Positions 42,954-51,419 of a stretch of 64,000 bases of DNA are shown here, in pieces. The translations under genes and the position numbers were made by a program. Every line of letters begins with the position of its first letter. Within the stretch, counting starts at the first letter, position 1. The notes beneath the pieces were generated by a model. It made no database searches and was not told the origin of the DNA. It saw only the letters and a list, made by a program, of their open reading frames with translations. The DNA comes from Acidobacteriota bacterium. Its GTDB lineage: Bacteria; Acidobacteriota; Thermoanaerobaculia; Multivoradales; JBCCEF01. The DNA lies in NCBI GenBank assembly GCA_039030395.1, contig JBCCEF010000010.1, positions 62,001 to 126,000 on the forward strand. Reading direction: 5' to 3'.

Positions 42954-43604
42954 ATGGGCAAGAAAAAGAAGAACAAGAAGAGCAAGAAGGACGTGCAGGA
43001 TGAGATTCTCGATTCGGCGCACCGCATTTGGCTCGCCGGACTCGGCGCTCTGACGACCGTGGAAGAGCAGGGTTCCAAGCTCTTCAAGTCGTTGGTCGAG
43101 CGCGGCAAGTCGATGGAGAAGGAAGGTCGCAAGACCGTCGGCAAGGCGAAGGACAAGGTGGAGGTCGAGTTCGATCGCGCCAAGGACAAGGTCGAAGAGG
43201 GCGTGGGCAAGGTCGGCGAAACCGTCGAACAGACCCTGTCCGATGCTCTGCACCGTTTCGGGGTGCCGACTCGCGATGAAATCCACACCCTAGTGACCCG
43301 GGTCGAAGAGCTGAACAAGAAGGTCGACGATCTGCGCAAGGCGCCGCGAACCACCACCGCTCGCAAGCCCGCCGCGCGCAAGCCCGCCGCGCGCAAGCCG
43401 GCTGCACGCAAGCCCGCCGCCAAGAAGCCTGCCGCCAAGGCCGCCTCTACCCGCAAGCCCGCCGCCAAGTCCGCTACCGCTCGCAAACCGGCGGCGAAGA
43501 AGACCCCTACCGCGGCGAAGAAGCCTGCCGCCAAGACGACGACCGCGCGCAAGCCTGCCGCCCGCAAGCCCGCCAGCAAGTCCACCGCTAGCAAGCCGTC
43601 CTGA
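42954..43604 (+). CDS. Phasin with lysine/alanine/proline-rich histone-H1-like tail (PhaF-like)
   Basis: A 216-residue two-part protein. Residues about 15-130 are phasin-like (DSAHRIWLAGLGALTTVEEQG, LHRFGVPTRDEIHTLVTRVEEL, in parts), and residues about 132-216 are a KPAA-type repeat tail like histone H1 and Pseudomonas PhaF. Such tails bind DNA nonspecifically and tie PHA granules to the nucleoid so that they segregate with it; this is inferred by analogy. The start is ATG 42954 with AAAGGA upstream. It lies 132 nt after the first phasin and 11 nt before the patatin gene. A very basic N-terminal stretch (MGKKKKNKKSKK) is also unusual and may bind DNA. Confidence 0.9.
   Translation: MGKKKKNKKSKKDVQDEILDSAHRIWLAGLGALTTVEEQGSKLFKSLVERGKSMEKEGRKTVGKAKDKVEVEFDRAKDKVEEGVGKVGETVEQTLSDALHRFGVPTRDEIHTLVTRVEELNKKVDDLRKAPRTTTARKPAARKPAARKPAARKPAAKKPAAKAASTRKPAAKSATARKPAAKKTPTAAKKPAAKTTTARKPAARKPASKSTASKPS
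43358..43600 (+). repeat. Degenerate 12-15-bp tandem repeats encoding KPAA motifs
   Basis: Repeated units such as CGCAAGCCCGCCGCG, encoding RKPAA, KKPAA and variants, fill the 3' third of the second phasin gene. Tandem repeats of this kind can expand or shrink by slippage, so tail length may differ between strains. Confidence 0.8.
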
Positions 43605-43615
43605 TCCGACGGGCC

Positions 43616-44797
43616 ATGGCGAGCTCAAAAAAGATCGGGCTCGCCCTGGCCGGCGGCGGTCCCGAGGGTGCGGTTTACGAGATCGGTGCTCTGCGAGCGC
43701 TCGAAGAGAGCCTCCAAGGGCTCGACTTCACGGACCTCCACATCTATGTCGGCGTGAGCGCCGGTGCCTTCGTCGGCGCCTGCCTCGCCAACGGTGTGAC
43801 CGTCCGGCAGCTCTGTCGGGTGGTGGCCTCGGACGGTACCGACGAGGGTCCTTTCGCGCCGGAGAATTTCTTCGCGCCGGCCGTTGGAGAGGTCGCCCGC
43901 CGCGCCACCATGGTGCCCGGCCTGCTCGCCGGTGGTTTGTTGGATTTCGTTCGCAAGCCGAGCAATTTCAGCCCCCTCGAACCGCTGCTGCGGTTGAGCC
44001 GAGCCCTGCCCGTGGGGATGTTCAACAGCGGGCGGATCGGCCAGTACCTCGAATCGGTATTCAGCAGGGAGGGCCGTACCGACGACTTCCGCCAGCTCCG
44101 CCGCCGGTTGGTGATCGTCGCCTCGGACCTCGACTCCGGGCGCGCCGTGCGTTTCGGCGAAACGGGCCGGGACCACATTCCCATCTCCAAAGCAGTGCAG
44201 GCGAGTTCCGCCCTGCCGGGTTTCTTCGCGCCGGTCCAGATCGAAGGGCGACACTACGTGGACGGCGTGCTGTTGAAGACAGTGCACGCTTCGACCGCCC
44301 TCAAAGCCGGTGCCGATCTCTTGCTGGCGATCAATCCGATCGTGCCGGTGGACACCGCCAAGGCGGTGGAGGAAGGGGTCATGAAGCGCGGCAAGCTGGT
44401 GGATCGCGGTCTGCCGGCGGTGCTGTCGCAGACCCTGCGTACTCTCATCCGCTCCCGCCTCGAAGCGGGCCTGAAAAAGAGCGAAGCGCAGTTTGCGGAT
44501 CGCGATGTGCTGCTGTTCGAACCGCGGCGCGACGACTTCCGGATGTTCTTCACCAACATCTTCAGCTTTTCCGATCGAAGGGCCGTCTGCGAGCACGGCT
44601 ACCGCAGCACCCGCGAGCACCTGCGGGAGCGCCAAGACGCAATCAGCGAGGTTCTCGCGCCCTACGGAATCCGCTTCCGGCCGGGAGTGCTGGAAGGGGA
44701 GCGTTCCCTGTGGGACGGCGTGGAGGCCAAGGCGGACGTCGCGCCGCGGCTGAATGCGGCTCTGGATCGCCTGGACGCACTGCTGGACGCGGGATAA
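43616..44797 (+). CDS. Patatin-like phospholipase in the PHA locus
   Basis: A 393-residue patatin-fold serine hydrolase: oxyanion loop GGGPEG (13-18), nucleophile elbow GVSAG with Ser48, and the dyad Asp in HYVDGV. The usual third position is Gly or Ala (DGG/DGA); here it is Val. There is no signal peptide, so it acts in the cytoplasm. It starts 11 nt after the PhaF-like gene, apparently in the phaR operon. Enzymes of this fold hydrolyse acyl lipids. A granule-associated lipase or PHA-mobilising esterase is plausible from context, but unproven. Confidence 0.9.
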   Translation: MASSKKIGLALAGGGPEGAVYEIGALRALEESLQGLDFTDLHIYVGVSAGAFVGACLANGVTVRQLCRVVASDGTDEGPFAPENFFAPAVGEVARRATMVPGLLAGGLLDFVRKPSNFSPLEPLLRLSRALPVGMFNSGRIGQYLESVFSREGRTDDFRQLRRRLVIVASDLDSGRAVRFGETGRDHIPISKAVQASSALPGFFAPVQIEGRHYVDGVLLKTVHASTALKAGADLLLAINPIVPVDTAKAVEEGVMKRGKLVDRGLPAVLSQTLRTLIRSRLEAGLKKSEAQFADRDVLLFEPRRDDFRMFFTNIFSFSDRRAVCEHGYRSTREHLRERQDAISEVLAPYGIRFRPGVLEGERSLWDGVEAKADVAPRLNAALDRLDALLDAG

Positions 44798-44846
44798 AGG
44801 CGATCTTTTCCTAGCCAATCGGTCAGGTAGGTGGTGGTCATCGGGG

Positions 44847-45038
44847 TTACGAGGCCCTGGGAAGAACCTCGACCTCCTCGGTGAGGCGACCGCCGAGTTG
44901 ATCCCGTTCGACGTCGAGATCGTAGGCGTTCTGCAGGTTCAGCCGGAACCGCTCGCCGTCCGGGAGGAGCGGTTGCTGCCCATCGACTTGGATTCGGCCC
45001 TGTGCCCTACTCCCGCCGCCGGGTCGCCAGCATCCCAC
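44847..45038 (-). CDS. Possible small ORF or gene remnant downstream of ubiB
   Basis: A 63-codon frame from GTG 45038, overlapping the last 32 nt of ubiB. The part outside ubiB (RIQVDGQQPLLPDGERFRLN, then LQNAYDLDVERDQLGGRLTE) has the amino-acid balance and third-position GC of real coding sequence, but no good Shine-Dalgarno or family match. It could be a small unknown protein or the 3' end of a lost gene. Confidence 0.3.
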   Translation of the reverse strand: MGCWRPGGGSRAQGRIQVDGQQPLLPDGERFRLNLQNAYDLDVERDQLGGRLTEEVEVLPRAS

Positions 45039-46785
45039 CCAACAGAAAAAGCGCCACCGCCCCCCAGTGCTGGGGCGACCAGGAGGTGCCGCCGGCAACG
45101 AACAGAATGGCTCCGGCGACCAGGCAGAAGCCGCCGAATAGGGTGCTCCGTAGGCCGGCGAAGGGCTGAGGCTGGGGGCGCTGGCTCTGCTGTTCGAGGA
45201 GCCGCATGGCCTCGCTGACGAGGGCCGGGGTCTTGATGAAGGCGTCGAACATTTCCGGCGCGTTGCGCAGGCCGGCTTCGACCAGACGCAGGGGGTTGAG
45301 CTGCTGGAGAAGAAGCGCCTGGGTGGGCGGCTGGGCGACGGCCACTACGTCGAAATCCGGTTCGAGGATCTGGCCCACCCCTTCGAAGGTCACCAGGGCC
45401 TTGGTCATCAGCACCATCTCCACCGGAAAGTACATGCGGTGACGGGCGCCGCGCTCGACGGATTCCATGATCAGCTGGCCGAGGGAGAAGTCGCGGAAGT
45501 TGGCGCTTCGGTGCCAGCGCTGGCAGATTTCGGACACCTCGCGCCGGAAGGCGGCCGGCTGGCTGCCGGCCCCGGCGGTGGCGGTGGCGGCCAGGTAGCG
45601 GGCGGCGTTCTCGGAGTCGCCCATCACCAGGCAGTAGAAGTAGTAGAGCAGGCCGCGGCGCAGTTCATCGTCGAAGCGGCCGACCATGCCGAGATCGATG
45701 AAGCCGACTTTGGGTCCCGGGAGGACCATCAGGTTACCCGGGTGGAGGTCGGCGTGAAAGAAGCCGTCGCGGTAGATCATGCGGACGATGGCGGCGGCCC
45801 CCAGCTCGATCAACCGCTTGCGCTCCGCCGGTGCCAGGTTGCGGGCGCGCAGGGAGTCTGGCCGCTCGCCGGCGAAGTACTCCATGGTCAACAGGTTGCG
45901 GCCGCTGGCGTGGCGATAGACCCGCGGGAAGACCACCTCCGGCTGATCCTCGAAATTGGCGGCGAAGATTTCCGCGTTGTCCGCTTCGAGGCGTAGATCC
46001 ACCTCCCGTCGGGTGTAGGTGACGAATTCGTCGATCATGCGGCGCGGCTGGTAGCGCGGGAAGGCCCACTGCAGGATCCGGCCGAGGAGCCACAGCAGCT
46101 TGGCGTCGCGCTCCAGGGTCTCGCGGATGCCGGGCTTGACGACCTTGAGAATGACCGCTGGGCCGGGGCCGTCGGCGGCATCGTCGTCGACTCTCGGCCC
46201 TTGATTCAAGCTCTCTTTCAAGGTGCCGCGGTGGATCTGCGCAATGGAGGCGGAGCCCAGGGGCTCCGGGTCGATCCAGTCGAAGATCTCGTCGGCGGAG
46301 TGTCCGAGGGTTTCTTCGACCCGCTCCATGAAGACCGGAAAGGGCACCACCGGCAGGCGATCGAGGAGCAGCTTGAGCTCTTCGGTGAGCGCCTTCGGCA
46401 GGATGTCCGAGCGCAGGGAGAGCACCTGTCCGAGCTTGATGTAGGTCGGCCCGAGCAATTCCAGGCGCCGCCGGAGCTGCTCCGGGAAGGGCCGTTTGAC
46501 CAGCGGCGAGGCGGCATAGAGCGGCCGGAAGAGGAGCGCCAGGAGCTGCCGCAGGCGGAATCCCAACCCCCGTCGCTTGCGGGCCGGCGCATCCCGCACG
46601 GAGGCGAGAAGCTGGCCGTAGATCAACCCCAGGGCATGCCGGTACACGGTGAACACCCGCCGCGGCAAACCGCCGGTGGTGCTCATCTGCCGCACTTCGA
46701 AAGAGGTATCGGAAAGCGGACCGGGCGGAACCGGGTCCGCGCCGGGGGTCGAGGGGTTGGGCGGAGAGGGCGTGGGCTGGGCCAT
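45007..46785 (-). CDS. ubiB: UbiB/AarF (ABC1/ADCK) atypical kinase
   Basis: A 592-residue membrane-associated atypical kinase. It shows the family motif YIKLGQVLSLRSDILP (KxGQ), the Ala-rich nucleotide loop GSASIAQIHRG, VVKPGI, HADLHPGNLMV and IDLGMVGRFDD (metal-binding DxG region), and a C-terminal pair of hydrophobic helices. These proteins support ubiquinone or other prenyl-lipid biosynthesis, possibly extracting precursors from the membrane. Start ATG 46785 (MAQPTPSPPNPS); an upstream ATG at 46854 adds unrelated residues. It diverges from ftsY with about 113 nt between starts. No ubiquinone genes lie next to it. Confidence 0.9.
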   Translation of the reverse strand: MAQPTPSPPNPSTPGADPVPPGPLSDTSFEVRQMSTTGGLPRRVFTVYRHALGLIYGQLLASVRDAPARKRRGLGFRLRQLLALLFRPLYAASPLVKRPFPEQLRRRLELLGPTYIKLGQVLSLRSDILPKALTEELKLLLDRLPVVPFPVFMERVEETLGHSADEIFDWIDPEPLGSASIAQIHRGTLKESLNQGPRVDDDAADGPGPAVILKVVKPGIRETLERDAKLLWLLGRILQWAFPRYQPRRMIDEFVTYTRREVDLRLEADNAEIFAANFEDQPEVVFPRVYRHASGRNLLTMEYFAGERPDSLRARNLAPAERKRLIELGAAAIVRMIYRDGFFHADLHPGNLMVLPGPKVGFIDLGMVGRFDDELRRGLLYYFYCLVMGDSENAARYLAATATAGAGSQPAAFRREVSEICQRWHRSANFRDFSLGQLIMESVERGARHRMYFPVEMVLMTKALVTFEGVGQILEPDFDVVAVAQPPTQALLLQQLNPLRLVEAGLRNAPEMFDAFIKTPALVSEAMRLLEQQSQRPQPQPFAGLRSTLFGGFCLVAGAILFVAGGTSWSPQHWGAVALFLLGGMLATRRRE

Positions 46786-46885
46786 GATGGGCTCTCGACG
46801 GATGCTACCGCAAGCTGGCGGCCGGTCAGCTGGCGGGGAGGGAAAATCCCTCATTCCAAGGGTCCTGGCGCGCCCCGCGCCACGT

Positions 46886-46891
46886 TATGAT
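46886..46891 (+). promoter_or_regulatory. -10-like hexamer TATGAT, 7 nt before ATG 46899
   Basis: TATGAT ends 7 nt before the ftsY ATG and no Shine-Dalgarno is present, suggesting a leaderless ftsY-ribD-ribE transcript and supporting 46899 over an in-frame ATG at 46887. Confidence 0.5.
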
Positions 46892-46898
46892 TCTCTCC

Positions 46899-47921
46899 AT
46901 GAGCAGTCCCACGAGCGACCACGACACCCTGGAAGAACAGAACCTGGAACTGGCGCCGGAGCGCAAGCTGCCGTCGCCGGAGGAGCAGCCGAAGGGCTTC
47001 TGGAAGAAGCTCAAGCGCGGGCTCCTGATGACCCATACGGAGATCATCGACAAGGTGGGGGCCGCCCTCGAAGGCCGCGCCACCCTCGATGACGAAACCC
47101 TCGAGTTTCTGGAGGAAGCCCTGATCAGTGCCGATATCGGGGTGGAAGCCTCGCTGGAACTGGTCGAGCGCATCCGCGCCGACGTGCGCGAAGGCCAGGC
47201 GGTGGACATCCTGAAGCTGCGCGAAATGCTGGTGGACGAGATGGCCCTAATGCTGATGGACGCCGAACTCAAAGGCCGCCAGAAGGCGCCCCCCGAGGGC
47301 CGCCCCGGTGCACCGTTGGTCACCCTGATGATCGGCGTCAACGGCGTCGGCAAAACGACCTCCATCGCCAAGCTGGCGCACCACGGGCAGCGTCGCGGCA
47401 AGTCCGTGTTGATGGCCGCCGGCGATACCTTCCGCGCGGCGGCGATCGAGCAGATTTCCCTGTGGGGCGAGCGTCTCGGGGTGGAGGTGATCCGTTCCTC
47501 CGCCGGCGCCGATCCCGCCTCGGTGGTGTTCGACGCCCTGCAGGCGGCCCGCGCCCGGCGGGTGGACGAGCTGCTGGTGGACACCGCCGGCCGGCTCCAC
47601 ACCAAGGAATACCTGATGAAGGAGCTGGGCAAGATCGGCAAGGTGATCGACCGCGAGGCCGAGGGCTGGCCGCGCCGGACGGTGCTGGTGCTCGACGCCA
47701 CCACCGGCCAAAACGCCATCTCCCAGGCCCGCACCTTCAGCCAGGTGATCCCCATCGACGGGGTGCTTCTCGCCAAATTGGACGGCACCGCCAAGGGCGG
47801 CATGGCGGTGGCCGTAGCCCGCGAGCTGGGGTTACCGGTGCTCTACCTGGGGGTCGGTGAGATGTCGGAGGATCTGGTCGAGTTTCGGCCGCGGGAGTTC
47901 GCCACTGCGCTCCTCGGCTGA
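46899..47921 (+). CDS. ftsY: Signal recognition particle receptor FtsY
   Basis: A 340-residue SRP GTPase that docks ribosome-SRP complexes at the inner membrane. It has a short acidic N-terminal region, the N-domain helices (WKKLKRGLLMTHTEII), G1 GVNGVGKTTSIAKLAH, the AAGDTFRAAAIEQ insertion, DTAGRLHT, TKLDGTAKGG-like LLAKLDGTAKGG and a C-terminal GVGEMSEDLVEFRPREFA. All are canonical. The N-terminal A region is short, as in many non-enteric bacteria. It begins a run with ribD (17 nt later) and ribE. Confidence 0.96.
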   Translation: MSSPTSDHDTLEEQNLELAPERKLPSPEEQPKGFWKKLKRGLLMTHTEIIDKVGAALEGRATLDDETLEFLEEALISADIGVEASLELVERIRADVREGQAVDILKLREMLVDEMALMLMDAELKGRQKAPPEGRPGAPLVTLMIGVNGVGKTTSIAKLAHHGQRRGKSVLMAAGDTFRAAAIEQISLWGERLGVEVIRSSAGADPASVVFDALQAARARRVDELLVDTAGRLHTKEYLMKELGKIGKVIDREAEGWPRRTVLVLDATTGQNAISQARTFSQVIPIDGVLLAKLDGTAKGGMAVAVARELGLPVLYLGVGEMSEDLVEFRPREFATALLG

Positions 47922-47937
47922 ATCCCAGGCCAGGTTG

Positions 47938-49044
47938 ATGAGCTTGGCCCTGCGGCTCGCTGCCCTCGGCCGCTGGACCGCCTCGCCGAACCCGATGGTC
48001 GGCGCCGTAGTGGTCGCCGACGGGGTGGTGGTGGGCCGCGGCCACCATCAGCGTGCCGGCGGTCCCCACGCCGAGGTGGTGGCCCTGGAGGAAGCCGGGG
48101 AGCGTGCCCGCGGCGCCACCCTCTACGTCACCTTGGAGCCCTGCTCCCACCAGGGCCGCACGCCGCCCTGCGTGGAGGCGGTGAAGGCAGCCGGCGTCGC
48201 TGAGGTGGTGGCCTGTCACCGGGATCCCGATCCGCGGGTCGCCGGCGCCGGCTTCGCCGCCCTGCGGGCGGCCGGCATCGAGGTGAAGGTGGGGGTGAAG
48301 GCGGAACAGGCGGTACACCTCAACCTGTCCTTCCTCACCGCCCAGGTCCACCGGCGGCCGGCGGTCACCATCAAGTGGGCGATGAGCCTCGACGGCAAGA
48401 TCGCCACGGCGAGCGGCGAAAGCCAGTGGATCTCCTCGCCGCCGGCCCGACGCTGGGCCCTCGCTCTGCGCGAAGAGCACGACGCCATCCTGGTGGGCAG
48501 CGGTACGGCGCTGGCGGACGATCCCCGCCTCACCCGGCGCCGAGGACGGGCCGAGGGGCCGATCGTGAGGGCGGTGCTCGACCGCCGCCTGCGCCTGCCG
48601 GCGGCGGCCCGGATGCTGGCCGAGGCGGGTCCGGTGCTGGTGTACACTCGCCGGCTCGTCGGCGCCGAGGCCGAAATGAAAACTGCGGCCGCGCCCCTGG
48701 GGGAGGCGGGCGCCGAGGTGGTGGCCTTGCCGCAGGCGTCGCCGGCGGAGGTGTTGGCGGACCTCCACCAGCGTGGCGTCCGCAGTCTGCTGGTGGAGGG
48801 CGGTGGCGAAGTGACCGCCGCCTTCGTCGAAGCTGGCCTATGGGACCGTGTGGTCGTGGTGCTGGCGCCGCGTTTGATCGGTGGGCGCGATGCTCCGGGC
48901 CCGGTCTCCGGCCGCGGCTTTTCGAGCCTCGCCGCGACCCCCGATGTGAGCTTTTTCCGGAGCCGGCGGCGCGGTCCGGACCGAATTCTCGAAGGATTGA
49001 GGGACGGATGTTTACCGGCCTTGTTACAGAGCTTGGGCGCATAG
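47938..49044 (+). CDS. ribD: Bifunctional riboflavin deaminase/reductase RibD
   Basis: A 368-residue enzyme catalysing the second and third steps of riboflavin synthesis: deamination of the pyrimidine intermediate and reduction of its ribose side chain. N-terminal deaminase domain: SPNPMVGAVVV, zinc ligands in HAEVVAL and PCSHQGRTPPC. C-terminal reductase domain: TIKWAMSLDGKIATASGESQ, ILVGSGTALADDPRLTRR and LLVEGGGEVTAAFVEAGL. It starts 17 nt after ftsY and its end overlaps ribE by 37 nt, so translation is coupled. No FMN riboswitch is seen upstream. Confidence 0.96.
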   Translation: MSLALRLAALGRWTASPNPMVGAVVVADGVVVGRGHHQRAGGPHAEVVALEEAGERARGATLYVTLEPCSHQGRTPPCVEAVKAAGVAEVVACHRDPDPRVAGAGFAALRAAGIEVKVGVKAEQAVHLNLSFLTAQVHRRPAVTIKWAMSLDGKIATASGESQWISSPPARRWALALREEHDAILVGSGTALADDPRLTRRRGRAEGPIVRAVLDRRLRLPAAARMLAEAGPVLVYTRRLVGAEAEMKTAAAPLGEAGAEVVALPQASPAEVLADLHQRGVRSLLVEGGGEVTAAFVEAGLWDRVVVVLAPRLIGGRDAPGPVSGRGFSSLAATPDVSFFRSRRRGPDRILEGLRDGCLPALLQSLGA

Positions 49045-49619
49045 CTTCGGCACCGACCCCTTCCGGTCGTGGAGGAAGTCGGCTGGAGATCGCCCACCGG
49101 CAGGACTTGGGTGAGCGGCTGAGCCCGGGCGCCAGTCTGGCGGTGGCCGGCGTGTGCCTGACGGTGACGGACGGGGAAGCCGAGCGATCCGTTGTGGAAC
49201 TGGCGCCGGAAACCCTCGCCCGCACCAATCTCGGCGATCTCCAAGCCGGTTCTCCGGTCAACCTGGAGCCGGCCCTGCGGGTGGGCGATGCCCTCGGCGG
49301 CCACTGGGTGCAGGGGCACGTGGACGGCTGTGTGGCGGTGGTCGGGCGGCAAGACCTCGAAGACCACTGTTGGCTGACCGTGGCGCTGCCGGAATCGCTC
49401 GCCGCCTATGTGGTGGAGAAAGGCTCCGTCACCCTCGACGGGGTGAGCCTGACGGTGGCGGCCCTCGCGGAGGACCGCTTCTCCGTCACCCTGATCCCGC
49501 ACACCCTCGAAGTCACCACCCTCGGGGCGACCGGCGTCGGACACCGGTTGAATCTCGAAGTGGATGTCCTCGCCAAGTACGTCGAGCGGGCCGTCGCGGC
49601 GCGGCTACCGACAGCGTGA
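49008..49619 (+). CDS. ribE: Riboflavin synthase alpha chain
   Basis: A 203-residue riboflavin synthase that dismutates lumazine to riboflavin. It begins with the diagnostic MFTGLVTELG and contains two lumazine-binding repeats (VAGVCLTVTDG ... GGHWVQGHVDG; YVVEKGSVTLDGVSLTV). The start lies 37 nt inside ribD, and its stop overlaps the GTG of the next gene by 4 nt. In many genomes ribBA and ribH follow ribE, but here an unrelated gene follows. Confidence 0.96.
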   Translation: MFTGLVTELGRIASAPTPSGRGGSRLEIAHRQDLGERLSPGASLAVAGVCLTVTDGEAERSVVELAPETLARTNLGDLQAGSPVNLEPALRVGDALGGHWVQGHVDGCVAVVGRQDLEDHCWLTVALPESLAAYVVEKGSVTLDGVSLTVAALAEDRFSVTLIPHTLEVTTLGATGVGHRLNLEVDVLAKYVERAVAARLPTA

Positions 49620-50632
49620 AGGCCGATGCCGTGAAGAGCAGTCGGGCGGTGCGCTGGATCCCGCAACCGGTCGAGCCCGGGCGCTTCTGGATTCGTCAGC
49701 GGCCACAGCCTTGGCCGGCGGCGTCTGGGCCGTGGACGGATCTGGCGCGGAGTGCCATCGGGTCATCTTCCCTCACTTCCGGCGGCCCTGAGGGCGAAGG
49801 GCGCCCGCTCGATTTCCCTCCCCAGCGCCCGCCCGGCCTTCTCTACCTGCCGCCGGTGGATGCCGCCTCGGGAGCCTCGCGCTCGGCCTGGGCGGAAGGT
49901 TCGGCCAAGGATGGCGCTTCTTTGCTCTTGCAGTGCTCGGTGGGTTTCGACCGTCCGCCGACTACGAGTCGTCGAGCGTTGACCGTGGCCTGGGACCCCC
50001 TGGCCGCTCTGCTGGGCGAGGAGTCCTGGACCTGGCCGCGGCAACCCACAGGCGATGGCATCGCCGTCTGGCCGCTGATTCCCGGCCTGAGCACTGACCC
50101 GGGGACATGGGACGAGCAGTTCCGGGCCCTTCGCACCGCCGGCTTCTCGGTGGTCCAGCCGGTGGTGCCGGAGTTGACGCCGGTCGAGCGCCGCACGCTG
50201 GCGGAGCGTTGGGGAGACGAGGTGTTCGAAGAGCTGTTTCACGGCCCGCGGCCGGACGAGCGCGCGTTTTCCCAGGCGGCCGCCCGGTACGGGTTGGCGC
50301 CCTTCCTGGCCCGCCCGCCGCGGGTGGCGGCTTCGGCGCGGGTGCGGAACAACGCGCGGTTGGCGGAGCGCCTGGCCCTGGCCGGCGAATTGTGGCTGCG
50401 CCTCGGCCGGCCGGACCCCCAGGGCCAGGCCTTCTTTCGGGCCGCCCGCTGGGCGGACGAGACGGGCTACGATGTAGCCGCCCTGGCGCGGGAGGGCAAC
50501 CTGGCGGTGGTCGAGGCGGTCGACGGCCAGAGCGCCGAGGTGATCCGCACGGTGGTCGCCGGCCCTGGCGATGACACCGCCGGAGAGGATCTCGCCGCGC
50601 GGCTGTTGGCCGAGTACTTGGGTACGGAGTAG
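49616..50632 (+). CDS. Protein of unknown function, translationally coupled to ribE
   Basis: A 338-residue soluble protein with GTG start at 49616, overlapping the ribE stop by 4 nt; a second GTG at 49631 is possible. No signal peptide or membrane helix. The central part (GIAVWPLIPGLSTDPGTWDE, FRALRTAGFSVVQPVVPELT, quoted in two parts) has an alpha/beta barrel-like rhythm, and the C-terminal third is helical with ARVRNNARLAERLALAGELW. I do not recognise the family or any catalytic motif. The close overlap suggests a function tied to ribE expression or to flavin supply. Confidence 0.75.
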   Translation: MKADAVKSSRAVRWIPQPVEPGRFWIRQRPQPWPAASGPWTDLARSAIGSSSLTSGGPEGEGRPLDFPPQRPPGLLYLPPVDAASGASRSAWAEGSAKDGASLLLQCSVGFDRPPTTSRRALTVAWDPLAALLGEESWTWPRQPTGDGIAVWPLIPGLSTDPGTWDEQFRALRTAGFSVVQPVVPELTPVERRTLAERWGDEVFEELFHGPRPDERAFSQAAARYGLAPFLARPPRVAASARVRNNARLAERLALAGELWLRLGRPDPQGQAFFRAARWADETGYDVAALAREGNLAVVEAVDGQSAEVIRTVVAGPGDDTAGEDLAARLLAEYLGTE

Positions 50633-50655
50633 ATCTCCAACGGAGGAGAATTGCG

Positions 50656-51405
50656 ATGCGAGTCAGAGAGACGTTCCGAAGAACCCGACTTCTCGGCCTC
50701 TCCCTATGCCTGGCTCTGGGCGTGGCTTTCGCCGGTCCGGCGCTGGCCTGGGACGTTGACACCGGTATGTCGCAGGAGACCTTCCGTCTGTTCCATGACC
50801 GGATGGTCTTCGCCGCCTATCCCTACGCCCGCCACGGCGCGGCGCCCCTGGGTCTGGTCGGCTTCGACATCTATGCCGACCTGTCGGCGGATCTCGATGC
50901 TGGCGACGACGACGCCTTCCTGGCGGCGATCGACGGCAGCCTGCCCGGCGACGCCCTGGCCTTCGTGCGGGTGGGAGCCCGCAAGGGGCTGCCCGGCGGG
51001 TTCGATCTCGGCGCGGGCTATGCCCGGGCAGTCGACGGCGACATCGAGCTGCTCTCCGCCGACCTGCAGTGGGCGATCCTCAAGGGAGGCGCCTTGAAAC
51101 CGGCTCTGTCGCTGCGCCTGACCGGTACCCAGAACCTCGACAGCGGTCCCTACCAGGTGGAAATCTACGGTGCCGAAGTGCTGCTTTCGAAAGGCTTTCC
51201 GCTGTTCACGCCCTATGTCGGCGTGGGGTTCTACCGCGGCGAAGGGGATCTGGAGCGATCCGGTGGCGGAAGGTTCAGCCGCAGCGAGGACGGCACCTTC
51301 GCCTACGCCGGGGTGACCGTTAACCTGCTGGTGCCGAAGATCAACTTCGAGCTGGAGCAGGGCGAGTCGTTCCAGGGCGCGGTGCGCGTCTCGATCGGCT
51401 TGTAG
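50656..51405 (+). CDS. Predicted outer-membrane beta-barrel protein
   Basis: A 249-residue exported protein: signal peptide 1-31 (LGLSLCLALGVAFAGPALA), then alternating hydrophobic/polar strands with tight turns (LVGFDIYADLSADLD, VEIYGAEVLLSKGFPLFTPYVGVG in parts, TFAYAGVTVNLLV) ending in a strand with aromatic or aliphatic C terminus (AVRVSIGL). This is consistent with a small beta-barrel in the outer membrane. GGAGGA precedes the ATG. No family was recognised. It sits 23 nt after the unknown ribE-coupled gene and 14 nt before threonine aldolase, so it may be in the same transcript. Confidence 0.7.
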   Translation: MRVRETFRRTRLLGLSLCLALGVAFAGPALAWDVDTGMSQETFRLFHDRMVFAAYPYARHGAAPLGLVGFDIYADLSADLDAGDDDAFLAAIDGSLPGDALAFVRVGARKGLPGGFDLGAGYARAVDGDIELLSADLQWAILKGGALKPALSLRLTGTQNLDSGPYQVEIYGAEVLLSKGFPLFTPYVGVGFYRGEGDLERSGGGRFSRSEDGTFAYAGVTVNLLVPKINFELEQGESFQGAVRVSIGL

Positions 51406-51419
51406 GGTCGGGATTCTCG

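Noticed and set aside
43358-43600. Repeat array considered as a CRISPR
   Set aside because: Units are short, contiguous and in frame with a phasin coding sequence; no spacers or cas genes.
47857-47937. N-terminal extension of RibD overlapping ftsY
   Set aside because: The extension is not similar to RibD N termini and lies inside ftsY; ATG 47938 fits the family.
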